57,796 nucleotides of DNA. Origin: Polyangiaceae bacterium (GTDB lineage Bacteria; Myxococcota_A; Polyangia; Polyangiales; Polyangiaceae). Shown here piece by piece: positions 27,465 through 37,756 of the stretch. A program made the position numbers and the translations under genes. Location of the stretch: contig JABFXY010000007.1 in assembly GCA_013361525.1 (NCBI GenBank), positions 1 to 57,796 of the forward strand, given 5' to 3'. The notes beneath the pieces were generated by a model. The model searched no databases, was not told the DNA's origin, and worked only from the letters and a program-made list of their open reading frames with translations. The number at the start of each line of letters is the position of its first letter. The first letter of the stretch is position 1.

Positions 27465-28364
27465 AGTGCCGATGTGAAAACGCGCCGAAGGGCAACTCCC
27501 TCCCCGGATACGACCCCAGCGGGAGCGACAATCGCGGCCAAGATCCGCCGAAACCCGAAGCACCTCCACGTCGACAATCCGTTGGCCATGCGTCTGCTCG
27601 CGGGCATTGCGGTGAACATCGAAGAGCGCAGAGCGGAGCTCGCGATGACCGTCCGTGAGCTCGCTGAGAAGAGCGGCGTTTCGGAGCGCTTCCTCGTGAA
27701 GGTGCACACCGGCGCCGCGAACATCTCGGTCGTCCGCCTCGCGGAAATCGCGCAGGCGCTCGACGTCCCCATCAGCGCGCTCCTGCCACACGAAAAGCTC
27801 TCGAACATGTTTCGGCGCGTCACGGTCGACGAGCGCGGCGGCATCGTGTCGCTCATCGGTCTGCGCGGCGGCGGCAAGTCGACGATCGGCGCGCGCGCGG
27901 CGGAGCGCCTGGGCATCCCCTTCATCGAGCTCGACGAGCGCATCGCCGCGCGCGCGGGAATGCCCGCCGGCGAGATCTTCGACATGCACGGGGCCGACTT
28001 CTACCGAAAGGTCGAGCGCGAAGAGCTCGACGAGATCCTCGCGACCCAAAAGCGGGCCATCGTCGCGACGGCCGGCAGCTTGGTGACGCAGAGCGCGACC
28101 TTCGAGCGTCTCCTCGCGGCGACCACCGTCGTTTGGCTGAAGGCGACGCCGCAAGATCACTTCGACCGCGTGATCGCGCAGGGCGACACCAGGCCGATGC
28201 GCAATCGCGACAACGCGATGCAAGAGCTCGAGGGCATCCTGCGCGCGCGCCGCGCGCTCCACGAGCGCGCACACCACATCATCGACACGTCGGCGCTCGG
28301 GCTCGCAAAGTCCGTCGATCGCGTCGTGCGTCTCGCGCGGGCCAACGCGCGCGTGACCTACTGA
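27456..28364 (+). CDS. boxR: BoxR/BzdR-type regulator (HTH plus shikimate-kinase-like domain)
   Basis: The protein has 302 residues from the ATG at 27456. An XRE-type helix-turn-helix (about 64-85, MTVRELAEKSGVSERFLVKV) is fused to a shikimate-kinase-like domain with P-loop GLRGGGKS (135-142) and ELDERIAARAGMPAGEIF. This architecture is that of BzdR/BoxR, repressors of benzoate genes that bind benzoyl-CoA through the kinase-like domain. The position divergent from boxCB supports the call. The true start may instead be the in-frame GTG at 27474, because the operator candidate overlaps the ATG. Confidence 0.9.
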   Translation: MNYSADVKTRRRATPSPDTTPAGATIAAKIRRNPKHLHVDNPLAMRLLAGIAVNIEERRAELAMTVRELAEKSGVSERFLVKVHTGAANISVVRLAEIAQALDVPISALLPHEKLSNMFRRVTVDERGGIVSLIGLRGGGKSTIGARAAERLGIPFIELDERIAARAGMPAGEIFDMHGADFYRKVEREELDEILATQKRAIVATAGSLVTQSATFERLLAATTVVWLKATPQDHFDRVIAQGDTRPMRNRDNAMQELEGILRARRALHERAHHIIDTSALGLAKSVDRVVRLARANARVTY

Positions 28365-28375
28365 CGAGGCGCGCG

Positions 28376-28813
28376 TCAGTTCACCGCGACGTCGGCGGGC
28401 AGATACGCAATCGTGCGGATCACGTCGACCAGCCGCTCGCGATCTTCGAGCGTCAGCTGCACGAACCGCACGCCCATGCCCGGGTTGGGGCAGCCGGGAC
28501 GCGCGGGGTTGATCCATTGCACGAGCCCTTCGAGCGCGAACTCACCCGGTGCGTAGCCCTGCGGTGAAAAACGAAGGTCCATGCGCGTGCCGATCGGCAG
28601 GGGCTCGGTCGTGTAGACGAAGATCCCCATCTCCGAGATGTTGGTGATCTTCGCGTAGAGGAACGTGTCCTCGGTCGCGCAGTCGACGCTCCACACGACG
28701 CCGAAGCGTTCGCTGGATCGCCGATCGCTCGCGCCCGTCGATATGACGGCCGAGCTCACCGGCGCGTCGTCGTCCGCGTCGTCGTCTCGTCGATCCCCGT
28801 CGTGCGCGCTCAC
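28376..28813 (-). CDS. PilZ-domain protein (myxobacterial type)
   Basis: The protein has 145 residues. After an acidic N-terminus of about 25 residues there is a PilZ domain with RRSSER (R32 and R36) and NISEMG (N58 to G63), the pattern of the myxobacterial PilZ subgroup. The c-di-GMP contacts RxxxR and NxSxxG are retained. The domain ends with a helix EDRERLVDVIRTIAYL. The gene lies 39 bp downstream of the GT39-like glycosyltransferase on the same strand and converges on boxR with an 11-bp gap. It may tie c-di-GMP to surface glycosylation, which is inference from position. Confidence 0.85.
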   Translation of the reverse strand: MSAHDGDRRDDDADDDAPVSSAVISTGASDRRSSERFGVVWSVDCATEDTFLYAKITNISEMGIFVYTTEPLPIGTRMDLRFSPQGYAPGEFALEGLVQWINPARPGCPNPGMGVRFVQLTLEDRERLVDVIRTIAYLPADVAVN

Positions 28814-28852
28814 GAACGTGGGGGTAACTGCTCTTTTCGTCCGCGTCGAGCC

Positions 28853-31363
28853 TCAGCGAACTTCGATCCGTCCGGCGACGACGCGGTCGTCCCGGGCTGA
28901 CCCGGCGGTCACGTGCATGCGCGCCTCTCCCTGGAAAAATCCGAAGAAGACCCAGTATTCCCCGGGGACGAAGTTGGGCTCCAGGGTCACCTCGAACTCG
29001 TCGCGGAGGATGTCCCCTGGCTGCCAGAGGTTCATCGGATACTTGCCGGACAGGGGGGCATGGTCGAGGTTGTGGCGTTTGTCTTTGCCGTCGATGTGGA
29101 TGAACGTCATCCACGACCCGGGGATGCGCTTGTCGACGCGGAGATAAAAGCGGAAGCGATAGGTCGTCCGCGGGACGAGCCACTCGACCACGTTGCCGCG
29201 CTCGTCGACGATGTCCCAACCGAGCAGCTCGATGTTGTCGAGGAACCTCGCCGATACCGGTCGTGCGATCGGCGGCGGCTCGTCGAAGAGGAACGTGTTG
29301 AACGGATCCTCGCCGACGACCTCGCCGCCGACGTTCGAGACGAGAAGATTTTGGCTGGAGCGTGCGTCGAGGACGGCGACGTTCTGCTTGTACCGCGCGC
29401 GCCAGAGGCTGTTCAGCCGCGGTAGATCCTTTGCTTTGAGCACCAGGAATCGGCGCGGCGCGCCTTCTTCCGAGAGCCACGCGGACGCCGCGACCACGTC
29501 GCGGAACATCGGCAGCGGCTCGTCGAAATAGAGCGCTCCGGCGCGCGGGCTCGTTCCGACGAGCGCGATCGGCTCGCCCTCTGCGCGCGTCGCGCGGTAG
29601 ACCTCGAACGCGCCGCGCGGTGAGAGTTGCTCGCCGAGCGCGGGGTAATACGAAAAGCTCATCAACGTCCCTGCCGCGCCGACGAAGGTGACGAGGGCGC
29701 CCCCGCGCGAAACGCCCGTGCGTCGCAAGATCGCGCGAAGGCCGTCGCGAATCACGAAGAAGCCGATCGCTGCGGCGAGGATGCCGAGCGGCACGCCCCA
29801 CCACGCGTTGACGAGGATCGTCGTCGCCCCCTTCGGCAGCTTGCGGACTTGCTCCCATCCGGCGCGCTGACCAACCGCGACCATGGCTGCTTGGCCTACG
29901 AGCCACGCCTCGAAGATCACGGCCAGAAACACGACGTTGCCGTGGAACGCTTCGTAGAGCGCGCGCCCGAGCGTGCGCGCGTCCTCGCGCCGCTGGGCGA
30001 TCCATCGTGTGAGCGCGGCGCGCGTGCTGCCGGTCGCGGCGCGCGATCCGACGGGCGCGGCATCGAAGAGGGTGAGCGCACCGCCGGCGATCGCGACGAG
30101 CGCGATGATGGAGAGCGTCTTGCGCGCGGGCTCCGCGAACGTCGAGGGGAAGGCGGCGGCCTCCTCCGAGAACGCTGCGAGCGTGCGCGACGGCTCTCGA
30201 TCGAGATCCACCGCGAGGACGAGGCCGATCAAAATGAGGACGATCGCGGCGAGTCTCGAGGCCTTCGTCCACTCGAGCTCGTAGGCCATCACGCCCACCG
30301 CGCCCGCCAACATCGAGACCCCGACGAATGGAACGGCTCCGTTCCACGGCACCACGAACGCGTGGGCGGCGAACGCGATCGAAGCGCCCGACAAAAGCAC
30401 GAGCTTCGCGAACGACGCTCGATCGTCGGTGAAGCCGTCGGTCTCGGGCCGCGACGGGCCACGGACGAGAAGGTGTCCCACTGCGATGGGGATCACGGCT
30501 GTCCACGGATGAAGCGCGTGACCGATCTGCCGGAGCATGCGGTCGAACGTGCTGTCGCGCGGTGTCGGGTCGGAGAGCGCGAGGCCGACGGCACGAACCA
30601 GCGGGTGGCCTTGGTCGACCAGGGGCGCGGCGACGCGGAAGAACCAAACGCCCGTCGCGAGGGCCGCGGCAACAAGCGCCCCGCCGACTGCGTTGCGGTA
30701 GTGGCGAGTCGGCCCGCCGGTCCGCGCGGCAAGGGCCGCGACGCCGACCGACGCGAGCGGCGCGGCGACCCCGAGAAGCAGGCCTCGGCTCATGAGCCCC
30801 GCGAAGATCCCGATTCCGCCGAGCACCGCTGCGCCGGCACGCGAGCGCCACCCGTCCTCCGCGACCATCAGCGAAAAGCCTGCGATCGCCATCGCAAACG
30901 CAGCCATCGGGACGATGTCCCCGACCATCGTGCGGGCGTGGAGGTAGTAGAGCGGCATCGTCGAGAGCGCGACGACGGCGAAGAACGCCGCTCGCGCGTG
31001 AACGAGCCGGTAAAGGAGCCAATACAGGCTGAGGGCGCCGCCGAGTCCCCAGAGCGCCAGCGGAAGGCGCCCCGACCACTCGTGAAAACCGAACACCCGG
31101 AACGAGGCCGCCATCGAGGTGAAGGGCAGCTCGCCCATCCCGAGATCGCTCAGCGTCGGGATGGTCGGGGGATCGCCCGGGCGGGCGAGACTGCCGCCGC
31201 CGAACCGGTGGACCGCGATTCTCCGGGCCAAATCCGCGGCATCGGCCTCGTGCGGATCCCAGGCTCCCGTCCGTGAAATCGGGGCCACGAGCCACAGGGC
31301 CGCGAGCGCGACCGCGCACGCGGCGCTCACCAGGGGTCGGGATGCGCGCGGACGTCCGGACAA
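28853..31363 (-). CDS. GT39/ArnT-like integral-membrane glycosyltransferase
   Basis: The protein has 836 residues with many membrane spans in the first ~580 residues and a large C-terminal soluble (periplasmic) domain. The first external loop carries GAWDPHEADAADLAR (33-47), the acidic D-x-x-E motif that is catalytic in the Dol-P-mannose/ArnT (GT-C) family. Such enzymes move a sugar from a polyprenyl carrier to protein or lipid outside the inner membrane. The outermost start is TTG at 31363; a GTG at 31330 is also possible and neither has a clear ribosome-binding site. It is upstream of the PilZ gene and divergent from era. Confidence 0.85.
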   Translation of the reverse strand: MSGRPRASRPLVSAACAVALAALWLVAPISRTGAWDPHEADAADLARRIAVHRFGGGSLARPGDPPTIPTLSDLGMGELPFTSMAASFRVFGFHEWSGRLPLALWGLGGALSLYWLLYRLVHARAAFFAVVALSTMPLYYLHARTMVGDIVPMAAFAMAIAGFSLMVAEDGWRSRAGAAVLGGIGIFAGLMSRGLLLGVAAPLASVGVAALAARTGGPTRHYRNAVGGALVAAALATGVWFFRVAAPLVDQGHPLVRAVGLALSDPTPRDSTFDRMLRQIGHALHPWTAVIPIAVGHLLVRGPSRPETDGFTDDRASFAKLVLLSGASIAFAAHAFVVPWNGAVPFVGVSMLAGAVGVMAYELEWTKASRLAAIVLILIGLVLAVDLDREPSRTLAAFSEEAAAFPSTFAEPARKTLSIIALVAIAGGALTLFDAAPVGSRAATGSTRAALTRWIAQRREDARTLGRALYEAFHGNVVFLAVIFEAWLVGQAAMVAVGQRAGWEQVRKLPKGATTILVNAWWGVPLGILAAAIGFFVIRDGLRAILRRTGVSRGGALVTFVGAAGTLMSFSYYPALGEQLSPRGAFEVYRATRAEGEPIALVGTSPRAGALYFDEPLPMFRDVVAASAWLSEEGAPRRFLVLKAKDLPRLNSLWRARYKQNVAVLDARSSQNLLVSNVGGEVVGEDPFNTFLFDEPPPIARPVSARFLDNIELLGWDIVDERGNVVEWLVPRTTYRFRFYLRVDKRIPGSWMTFIHIDGKDKRHNLDHAPLSGKYPMNLWQPGDILRDEFEVTLEPNFVPGEYWVFFGFFQGEARMHVTAGSARDDRVVAGRIEVR

Positions 31364-31406
31364 GAGTGGAACGCGGACCCTATCACGGCTGTGCTATGTG
31401 CGCGGC

Positions 31407-32462
31407 GTGCCGTCCGAGGAAGCAACAGAGCGGGTCCAGAAGGTCCGAGCAGGGACCGTCGCAATCGTGGGCCGACCCAACGTCGGCAAGTCGACGTTCT
31501 TGAACGCCGCGCTGTCGGTCGAGCTCGCGATCACCAGCAAGACGCCGCAGACGACGCGGACGACCCTCCTCGGTGTCGTTCGCCGCGAGGTCGACGGGGA
31601 AGCCTGCGAGCTTCGCATGCTCGACACCCCCGGCTTGCACGACGATTCGCTGACCGCGCTGAACAAGCGGATGAACCGCGCCGCGCGCGAAGCCTCCGCG
31701 ACCGCCGACGTCATCGTCCTGATGGCCGCGGTCGCGACGGCTGCGTCTTCGCGACCGCTCGTCCCACACCCGGGCGACATCGCGATCGCGAGGGAGCTCG
31801 CGCCCGGGGCGAAGGTCGTCCTCGTCCTCAACAAGGTCGATCGCGTCAAAGACAAGGCGCGCCTGCTCAATTTGATCGACGCCTTTCAGCACGTGCGGTC
31901 CTTCGAGGCGATCGTCCCCATTTCCGCGCTCACCGACGACGGGGTGAACCGCGTGCTCGACGAGGTCGCGCGCCTTCTCCCGGAGGGTGAGCCTGCGTTC
32001 GACGCCGAGGACCTCACGGACCGTCCGATGCGCTACTTCGCCGCCGAGTATGTCCGCGAGCAGGTGCTCCGGCAACTGCGCGAAGAGGTCCCGCACGCGA
32101 CGACCGTCTCCATCGACACGTTCGAGGAAACCGACAAGAACGCGCGCATCGCAGCGACGATCCACGTCGAGCGCCTCGGCCAGAAGAAGATCGTCATCGG
32201 CGAAGGTGGCTCGATGCTCAAGCAAATCGGCACCGACGCGCGCATGCGTATCGCGCAGCTCCTCGGCAAGCCCGTGCACCTCGAGCTGTTCGTGCGCGAG
32301 ACACAAGGATGGCGCGACAACCCGCGTCTGCTCGAAGAGCTCGGCTACCCCGAAGGCCGCGAGCCGCCCTCAGCCAAACAGGCGCCGCGTCGCGCGCCTG
32401 CGCCCCGCTCCGGTCCGCCGTCGCGTGGCACCAAACCGAAGAAGCACCGGAGGTCACCGTGA
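31407..32462 (+). CDS. era: GTPase Era
   Basis: The protein has 351 residues from the GTG at 31407 (another GTG at 31398 is possible). The GTPase domain has G1 GRPNVGKST, G3 DTPG (73-76) and G4 NKVD (142-145). The KH domain (about 225-310) has GEGGSMLKQIG. Era binds the 3' end of 16S rRNA and assists 30S assembly. Compared with the usual ~300 residues there is a basic Pro/Arg/Lys-rich tail of about 35 residues. The stop overlaps the der start by GTGA, so translation is coupled. Confidence 0.96.
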   Translation: MPSEEATERVQKVRAGTVAIVGRPNVGKSTFLNAALSVELAITSKTPQTTRTTLLGVVRREVDGEACELRMLDTPGLHDDSLTALNKRMNRAAREASATADVIVLMAAVATAASSRPLVPHPGDIAIARELAPGAKVVLVLNKVDRVKDKARLLNLIDAFQHVRSFEAIVPISALTDDGVNRVLDEVARLLPEGEPAFDAEDLTDRPMRYFAAEYVREQVLRQLREEVPHATTVSIDTFEETDKNARIAATIHVERLGQKKIVIGEGGSMLKQIGTDARMRIAQLLGKPVHLELFVRETQGWRDNPRLLEELGYPEGREPPSAKQAPRRAPAPRSGPPSRGTKPKKHRRSP

Positions 32463-33802
32463 AGCCCATCGTCGCCGTTGTAGGGCGACCGAACGTGGGG
32501 AAGAGCACGCTCTTCAACCGCATGACGCGCTCGAAGAGCGCCATTGTCCACGACGAGCCCGGCGTGACGCGAGACCGCCACTACGCGGACGTCGTCGCGC
32601 GGGATCGGACCTTCACCCTCGTCGACACGGGCGGGCTCGATCCCACGAGCGACGACCCGATGAAGCGCGGCATCAAGAAGCAGATCGAAGCGGCGCTCGC
32701 CGAGGCCGACGTCGTGGTCTGCGTTCTCGACGCGCGGGAGCCGGCGACCTCGATCGATCACGCCGAGATCTCGATGTTGCGTCGGGCCTCGAAGCCCACG
32801 ATCTTCATCGCGAACAAGGCCGATTCGCCGGCGCACGAGCTCGAAGCGAACGAGCTCTACCGCCTCGGTATCGAGCGGATCATCCCGATCAGCGCGCTCC
32901 AGGGCCGCCGGATGGACGAGCTCGAAGGCGCGATCGTCGCGGCGCTTCCCCCGAAATCGGAGGACGAGGACGCCGCTCCCGAGCATCACGGTGCACCGCG
33001 CATCGCCGTCATCGGCAAGCCGAACGCCGGCAAGTCGAGCCTCATCAATCGGCTCTCGGGCGAGGAGCGCATGCTCGTCGACGACAAACCGGGGACGACG
33101 CGCGACGCGATCGACACCGTCGTCGAGCGGCGCGGCAAGCGTTACGTCTTTGTCGACACCGCCGGCATTCGCCGCAAAGCGAAGGTCAAAAAGGAGGGCG
33201 ACGAGGTCGAAGGCGCGAGCGTCATCCAGGCCATCCGCGCGATGGATCGCTCTGAAATCGTCGTGCTCCTCACCGACGCGAAGGAAGGCGTCGCCGAGCA
33301 AGATGCGAAGGTCCTCGGGCTCGCCGTCGATCGCGGCCGCGCAGTCATCGTCGGTTTGAACAAGGTCGACCTCCTCGACAAGCAGGAGCTCGCGAAGGCC
33401 GAGGAGGACGCGCGCGACAAGCTCTCCTTCGCGCCGTGGGCGACGTACATCCGCATGTCGGCGAAGTCCGGGCGCGGTGTCGACACACTCCTGGATGCGA
33501 TCGACAAGACCGCCGAGACGTACAAGAAGCGCATCACGACCGGCGAGCTGAACCGCTTCTTCGAGAAGGTGCTTCAGACTCGGCCGCCGCCGACACACGG
33601 CGGGCGAGCGCCGCGCCTCTTCTTCATCACCCAAGCGGAGTCGTCACCGCCGCTGTTCGTCGTGCAGGCGAGCGACCCGGACAAGATCCACTTCTCGTAT
33701 CAGCGCTTCGTGCAGAACCAGATCCGCAAGGCGTTCGCCTTCGACGGCGTGCCGCTGACGGTCATCTATCGAAAGCGCCGGCGTCGCGGCGAAGAGCGCT
33801 GA
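32459..33802 (+). CDS. der: GTPase Der (EngA)
   Basis: The protein has 447 residues. Two tandem GTPase domains are present (G1 at GRPNVGKST, 9-17, and GKPNAGKSS, 186-194; G3 DTGG and DTAG; G4 NKAD and NKVD) followed by the KH-like C-terminal domain. Der acts in 50S ribosome assembly. The start is a GTG overlapping the era stop. The C-terminal RKRRRRGEER tail is basic. A GC-rich terminator follows. Confidence 0.97.
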   Translation: MKPIVAVVGRPNVGKSTLFNRMTRSKSAIVHDEPGVTRDRHYADVVARDRTFTLVDTGGLDPTSDDPMKRGIKKQIEAALAEADVVVCVLDAREPATSIDHAEISMLRRASKPTIFIANKADSPAHELEANELYRLGIERIIPISALQGRRMDELEGAIVAALPPKSEDEDAAPEHHGAPRIAVIGKPNAGKSSLINRLSGEERMLVDDKPGTTRDAIDTVVERRGKRYVFVDTAGIRRKAKVKKEGDEVEGASVIQAIRAMDRSEIVVLLTDAKEGVAEQDAKVLGLAVDRGRAVIVGLNKVDLLDKQELAKAEEDARDKLSFAPWATYIRMSAKSGRGVDTLLDAIDKTAETYKKRITTGELNRFFEKVLQTRPPPTHGGRAPRLFFITQAESSPPLFVVQASDPDKIHFSYQRFVQNQIRKAFAFDGVPLTVIYRKRRRRGEER

Positions 33803-33866
33803 TCGTTGTCGTGGCGGGAACGCGGCAGCAGGTGGGGACGGTGGGGCTGCGATTTCTCCCCCCCGG

Positions 33867-33889
33867 CCCCCCTCACTGCGTGAGGGGGG
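33867..33889. terminator. Bidirectional terminator after der
   Basis: A 10-bp stem of C6-TCAC (33867-33876) with GTGA-G6 (33880-33889) has a 3-nt loop, with more C and G pairing possible outside. It lies between convergent der and the ArsA-like gene; no U-tract was seen. Confidence 0.75.
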
Positions 33890-33899
33890 AGGGGCGTCT

Positions 33900-33917
33900 T
33901 GATCGACGCGTCGATCA
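33900..33917. other. 18-bp perfect palindrome over the ArsA-like stop codon
   Basis: TGATCGACGCGTCGATCA spans the stop of the minus-strand gene. It can form a short hairpin and, with the adjacent terminator, may stabilise or end the transcript. Confidence 0.5.
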
Positions 33918-35099
33918 GGGCGCGAGAGACGCGCCGGCGGGGAGCTGTTCGCCCAGAAGCATCGTCGAGATCTCGGACAGCGCCTCGAGATCGTAGACGT
34001 CGCTCGCGAAGGTCGGGATGGCGACCATGCCCACGCCGAAGTCCTCGATCGTCGGCTCGAGCGACATCAGGTGGATGCGGTCCATCCGGCCGTTTTTCGC
34101 AGCGTCGCGGAGCGCCTCTTTGCATTTGTCGACGAGCTCCGGATCGTTCGCGAAACCTGCCGCGGCGAGCTCGGTCGCCACGCGGTCGTCGTCCGGCGTG
34201 AACTTCGGGTTCACGCGGTTCACGACGAACGCGTCGGGGCGCATGCGCTCGCTGCGGAGGCGCTCGGCGAAGAAGATGACCTCGCGGATCGCGAGCGGAT
34301 CGGGCGTCGTGACGAGGACGTACGCGACGTCCGGCCCGCGCAGCGCGGCGGCGACGGCATCCGCGCGTTGCCTCCACCCGCCGAACACCGCGTTGATCTC
34401 TTTGATGAAGCCAGCGACCTGCTCGAGGAACCCGCTGCCCGTGACGCGGCTGAGGCCCTTGAGGAGCACGGCCGTCGACTTCGCGACCAGGTTGAAGCTC
34501 AACCTTCCGGAGCTCTCGAGCGCCTGCACGAACCAGCGGATCGCGGGGCTGTCGATCGCGCCGACGAGCCGCTCCGGCGCGTCGAGGAAGTCCAGCGCGT
34601 TTGCGGTCGGAGGCGTGTCGAGGATGATGAGGTCGTACCGCGCGTCGCCGCGAAGCTCGTAGAGCTTCTCCATCGCCATGTACTCCTGCGTGCCGGCGAG
34701 CGACGTGGAGATGTAGCGGTAGAGGACGTTGTTCAAGATGCGGTCGCGCCGCTCCGCGTCCGGCGCGAGCTGGTTAACGAGCGAGTCGAAGGTCGTCTTC
34801 GTGTCGACCCGCATGATCGTGAGCGTGCCCTCGGCCGGGACGCCGACGCGCGCGAGGAGGCTCGGCTCCACGACGCGTGCTTCGGTGGACGCCCACTCGA
34901 GCCCGAGGCTCTGTGCGAGGCGCCTCGCCGGATCGATCGTGAGGCACAACACGCGCTTGCCTTGTCGCGCGGCTGCCAGTGCGAGCGCGGCGGAGGTCGT
35001 GGTCTTGCCGACCCCGCCGCAGCCAACGCAGAGCACGACCCGCCGTGACGATAGCAAGCTCGCGATGGGGCCTCGATCCGCGGACGCTGGCAGCGACAC
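33915..35099 (-). CDS. ArsA/Get3-like ATPase
   Basis: The protein has 394 residues, one ATPase half, from GTG at 35099. The deviant P-loop is GCGGVGKTTT (about 26-35): the signature Lys of KGGVGKT is replaced, as in the actinobacterial-type ArsA-like group. Switch-like motifs follow (LTIDPARRLAQSLG, then YDLIILDTPPTANALDFLDAPERL). The family dimerises and couples ATP hydrolysis to client binding or anion export; no arsenic genes are nearby, so a chaperone-like or motility/polarity role is more likely. The gene lies 25 bp after the Roadblock-like gene on the same strand. Confidence 0.85.
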   Translation of the reverse strand: MSLPASADRGPIASLLSSRRVVLCVGCGGVGKTTTSAALALAAARQGKRVLCLTIDPARRLAQSLGLEWASTEARVVEPSLLARVGVPAEGTLTIMRVDTKTTFDSLVNQLAPDAERRDRILNNVLYRYISTSLAGTQEYMAMEKLYELRGDARYDLIILDTPPTANALDFLDAPERLVGAIDSPAIRWFVQALESSGRLSFNLVAKSTAVLLKGLSRVTGSGFLEQVAGFIKEINAVFGGWRQRADAVAAALRGPDVAYVLVTTPDPLAIREVIFFAERLRSERMRPDAFVVNRVNPKFTPDDDRVATELAAAGFANDPELVDKCKEALRDAAKNGRMDRIHLMSLEPTIEDFGVGMVAIPTFASDVYDLEALSEISTMLLGEQLPAGASLAP

Positions 35100-35124
35100 G
35101 CGAAGGCCCGTATCACTCGGCGCG

Positions 35125-35643
35125 TCAGGCGGCGAGCAGGATCCGCCGCACGCCCGCGGCGGCTCTCGACAAGGCGTCCGCGCGGACGTCGGAGGATCCG
35201 CGGGCGCAGAGAAACACGCTCTGGCCGTCGATCGAGAGCATCCGGCTCTCGCACTCGAGCGACAGATCGGCGACGCGCATCGAGACCATCGTCCGGAGCC
35301 TCTCTCTCGGCTCCGAGAACAGAGGCGCGTAGGCGGCGAGCTCCTCGCACAGCGGCCACGCGCCGGCGCCCGCGACGAGACAACCCGAGTCGTCGACGAG
35401 GACGACCGCCTGGAGCGATCCGGACTGCCGGGTTGCTGCGAGCTGGTAGTGGAGCGCGGTGATGGGATCCAGGCTGCGACGCCTGCGGCGTTCGCTCTGC
35501 GGTTGATCGCGACCGGCTTCCTGTTCGTCGATGGTGGGCGACATTTGGACGCGCGGATCGTGGCGATTGTCGCGTCCGGTGGCCAACTTGCGGGCGCGGG
35601 AACGCCCCATGCCGCCTGCGAAGTCGGGATCGACAGGCGTCAT
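35125..35643 (-). CDS. Possible Roadblock/LC7-like protein
   Basis: The protein has 172 residues; an internal ATG at 35544 is an alternative start. The first ~60 residues are charged and disordered. From about 62 the sequence LHYQLAATRQSGSLQAVVLV then DDSGCLVAGAG, a helix (CEELAAYAPLFSE) and the strands MRVADLSLECE and SRMLSIDGQSVFLCARG follow the beta-alpha-beta order of Roadblock/LC7 domains. Similarity is by pattern only. It is directly upstream of the ArsA-like ATPase and may be its partner, as MglB is for MglA. Confidence 0.6.
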   Translation of the reverse strand: MTPVDPDFAGGMGRSRARKLATGRDNRHDPRVQMSPTIDEQEAGRDQPQSERRRRRSLDPITALHYQLAATRQSGSLQAVVLVDDSGCLVAGAGAWPLCEELAAYAPLFSEPRERLRTMVSMRVADLSLECESRMLSIDGQSVFLCARGSSDVRADALSRAAAGVRRILLAA

Positions 35644-35666
35644 CCCCCCGACTAAGAACGGTCGTC

Positions 35667-36407
35667 ATGGCCGGGTACATCGACCTCCACAGCCATTGGG
35701 TGGCGGGAATCGACGACGGCGCGAGGACCCCGGACGACGGCTACGCCCTCCTCACCGCGCTTCGAAAGGCCGGTTTCGAGCACGTCGTCGCGACGCCGCA
35801 CATGCGACCCGGCATGTTCGACAATGCGCGGGAGACGATCCTGCGCGCTTTTGGCGACACGGCCCGTGCGATCGGCGTCGACGCGGCTCGTCCCGCCTCC
35901 GAGCTGCCGACCGTTTCGCTCTCGAGCGAGCATTTCTTCGACGACGTGGTCTACGAACGCCTGATGAGCGGCACCGGAGTCGTCTACCCCGGCGGCCATG
36001 CGGTGCTCATCGAGCTTTCGGTCACTGCGTTTCCCGCGCGCCTCCAGCATCGGCTGTACGACCTGCGCAAGAAGAACCTCACGCCCGTCATCGCCCACCC
36101 GGAGCGATACGAGCCGGTTTGGCGCGACATCCGTGTCCTCGATCCCCTCCTCGACGCCGGCGCGGTGCTCTTGATGGACGTGGCTGCGCTCGAAGGAAAA
36201 TACGGCCGCGCGCCTCGAAAGGCGGCCGAAGCGCTCCTCGGCGAGGGGTACTACTATGCCGCCTGCAGCGACGCCCACCGTGCGACCGACGTGGAAGAGG
36301 TCGCCGAGGGCATCCAGCTTCTGTTCAAACGGGCAGGCGAGGAAGAAGCGACGTTCCTTCTTCGGGAGGGACCGAAGCACATCCTCGAGGGCCGCATCGA
36401 GAGATGA
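35667..36407 (+). CDS. CpsB/YwqE-type tyrosine phosphatase (PHP fold)
   Basis: The protein has 246 residues. The PHP-type metal site is intact: DLHSHWVAGIDDGA at the start, VATPHM, EL, IAHPERY and CSDAH. Enzymes of this type dephosphorylate tyrosine kinases or proteins of exopolysaccharide (Wzx/Wzy) assembly. It is followed 3 bp later by a nucleotide-sugar dehydrogenase gene, a typical polysaccharide-locus pair. The partner kinase is not in the window. Confidence 0.92.
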   Translation: MAGYIDLHSHWVAGIDDGARTPDDGYALLTALRKAGFEHVVATPHMRPGMFDNARETILRAFGDTARAIGVDAARPASELPTVSLSSEHFFDDVVYERLMSGTGVVYPGGHAVLIELSVTAFPARLQHRLYDLRKKNLTPVIAHPERYEPVWRDIRVLDPLLDAGAVLLMDVAALEGKYGRAPRKAAEALLGEGYYYAACSDAHRATDVEEVAEGIQLLFKRAGEEEATFLLREGPKHILEGRIER

Positions 36408-36410
36408 ACC

Positions 36411-37724
<1,314 letters not shown>

Positions 37725-37756
37725 CCGACCTGCCTCTGACATGAGCGGACGAGAGC

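Noticed and set aside
29627..31276. A 549-codon plus-strand frame
   Set aside because: It is antisense to the GT39-like gene and has an Arg/Glu/Asp-rich, fold-free composition.
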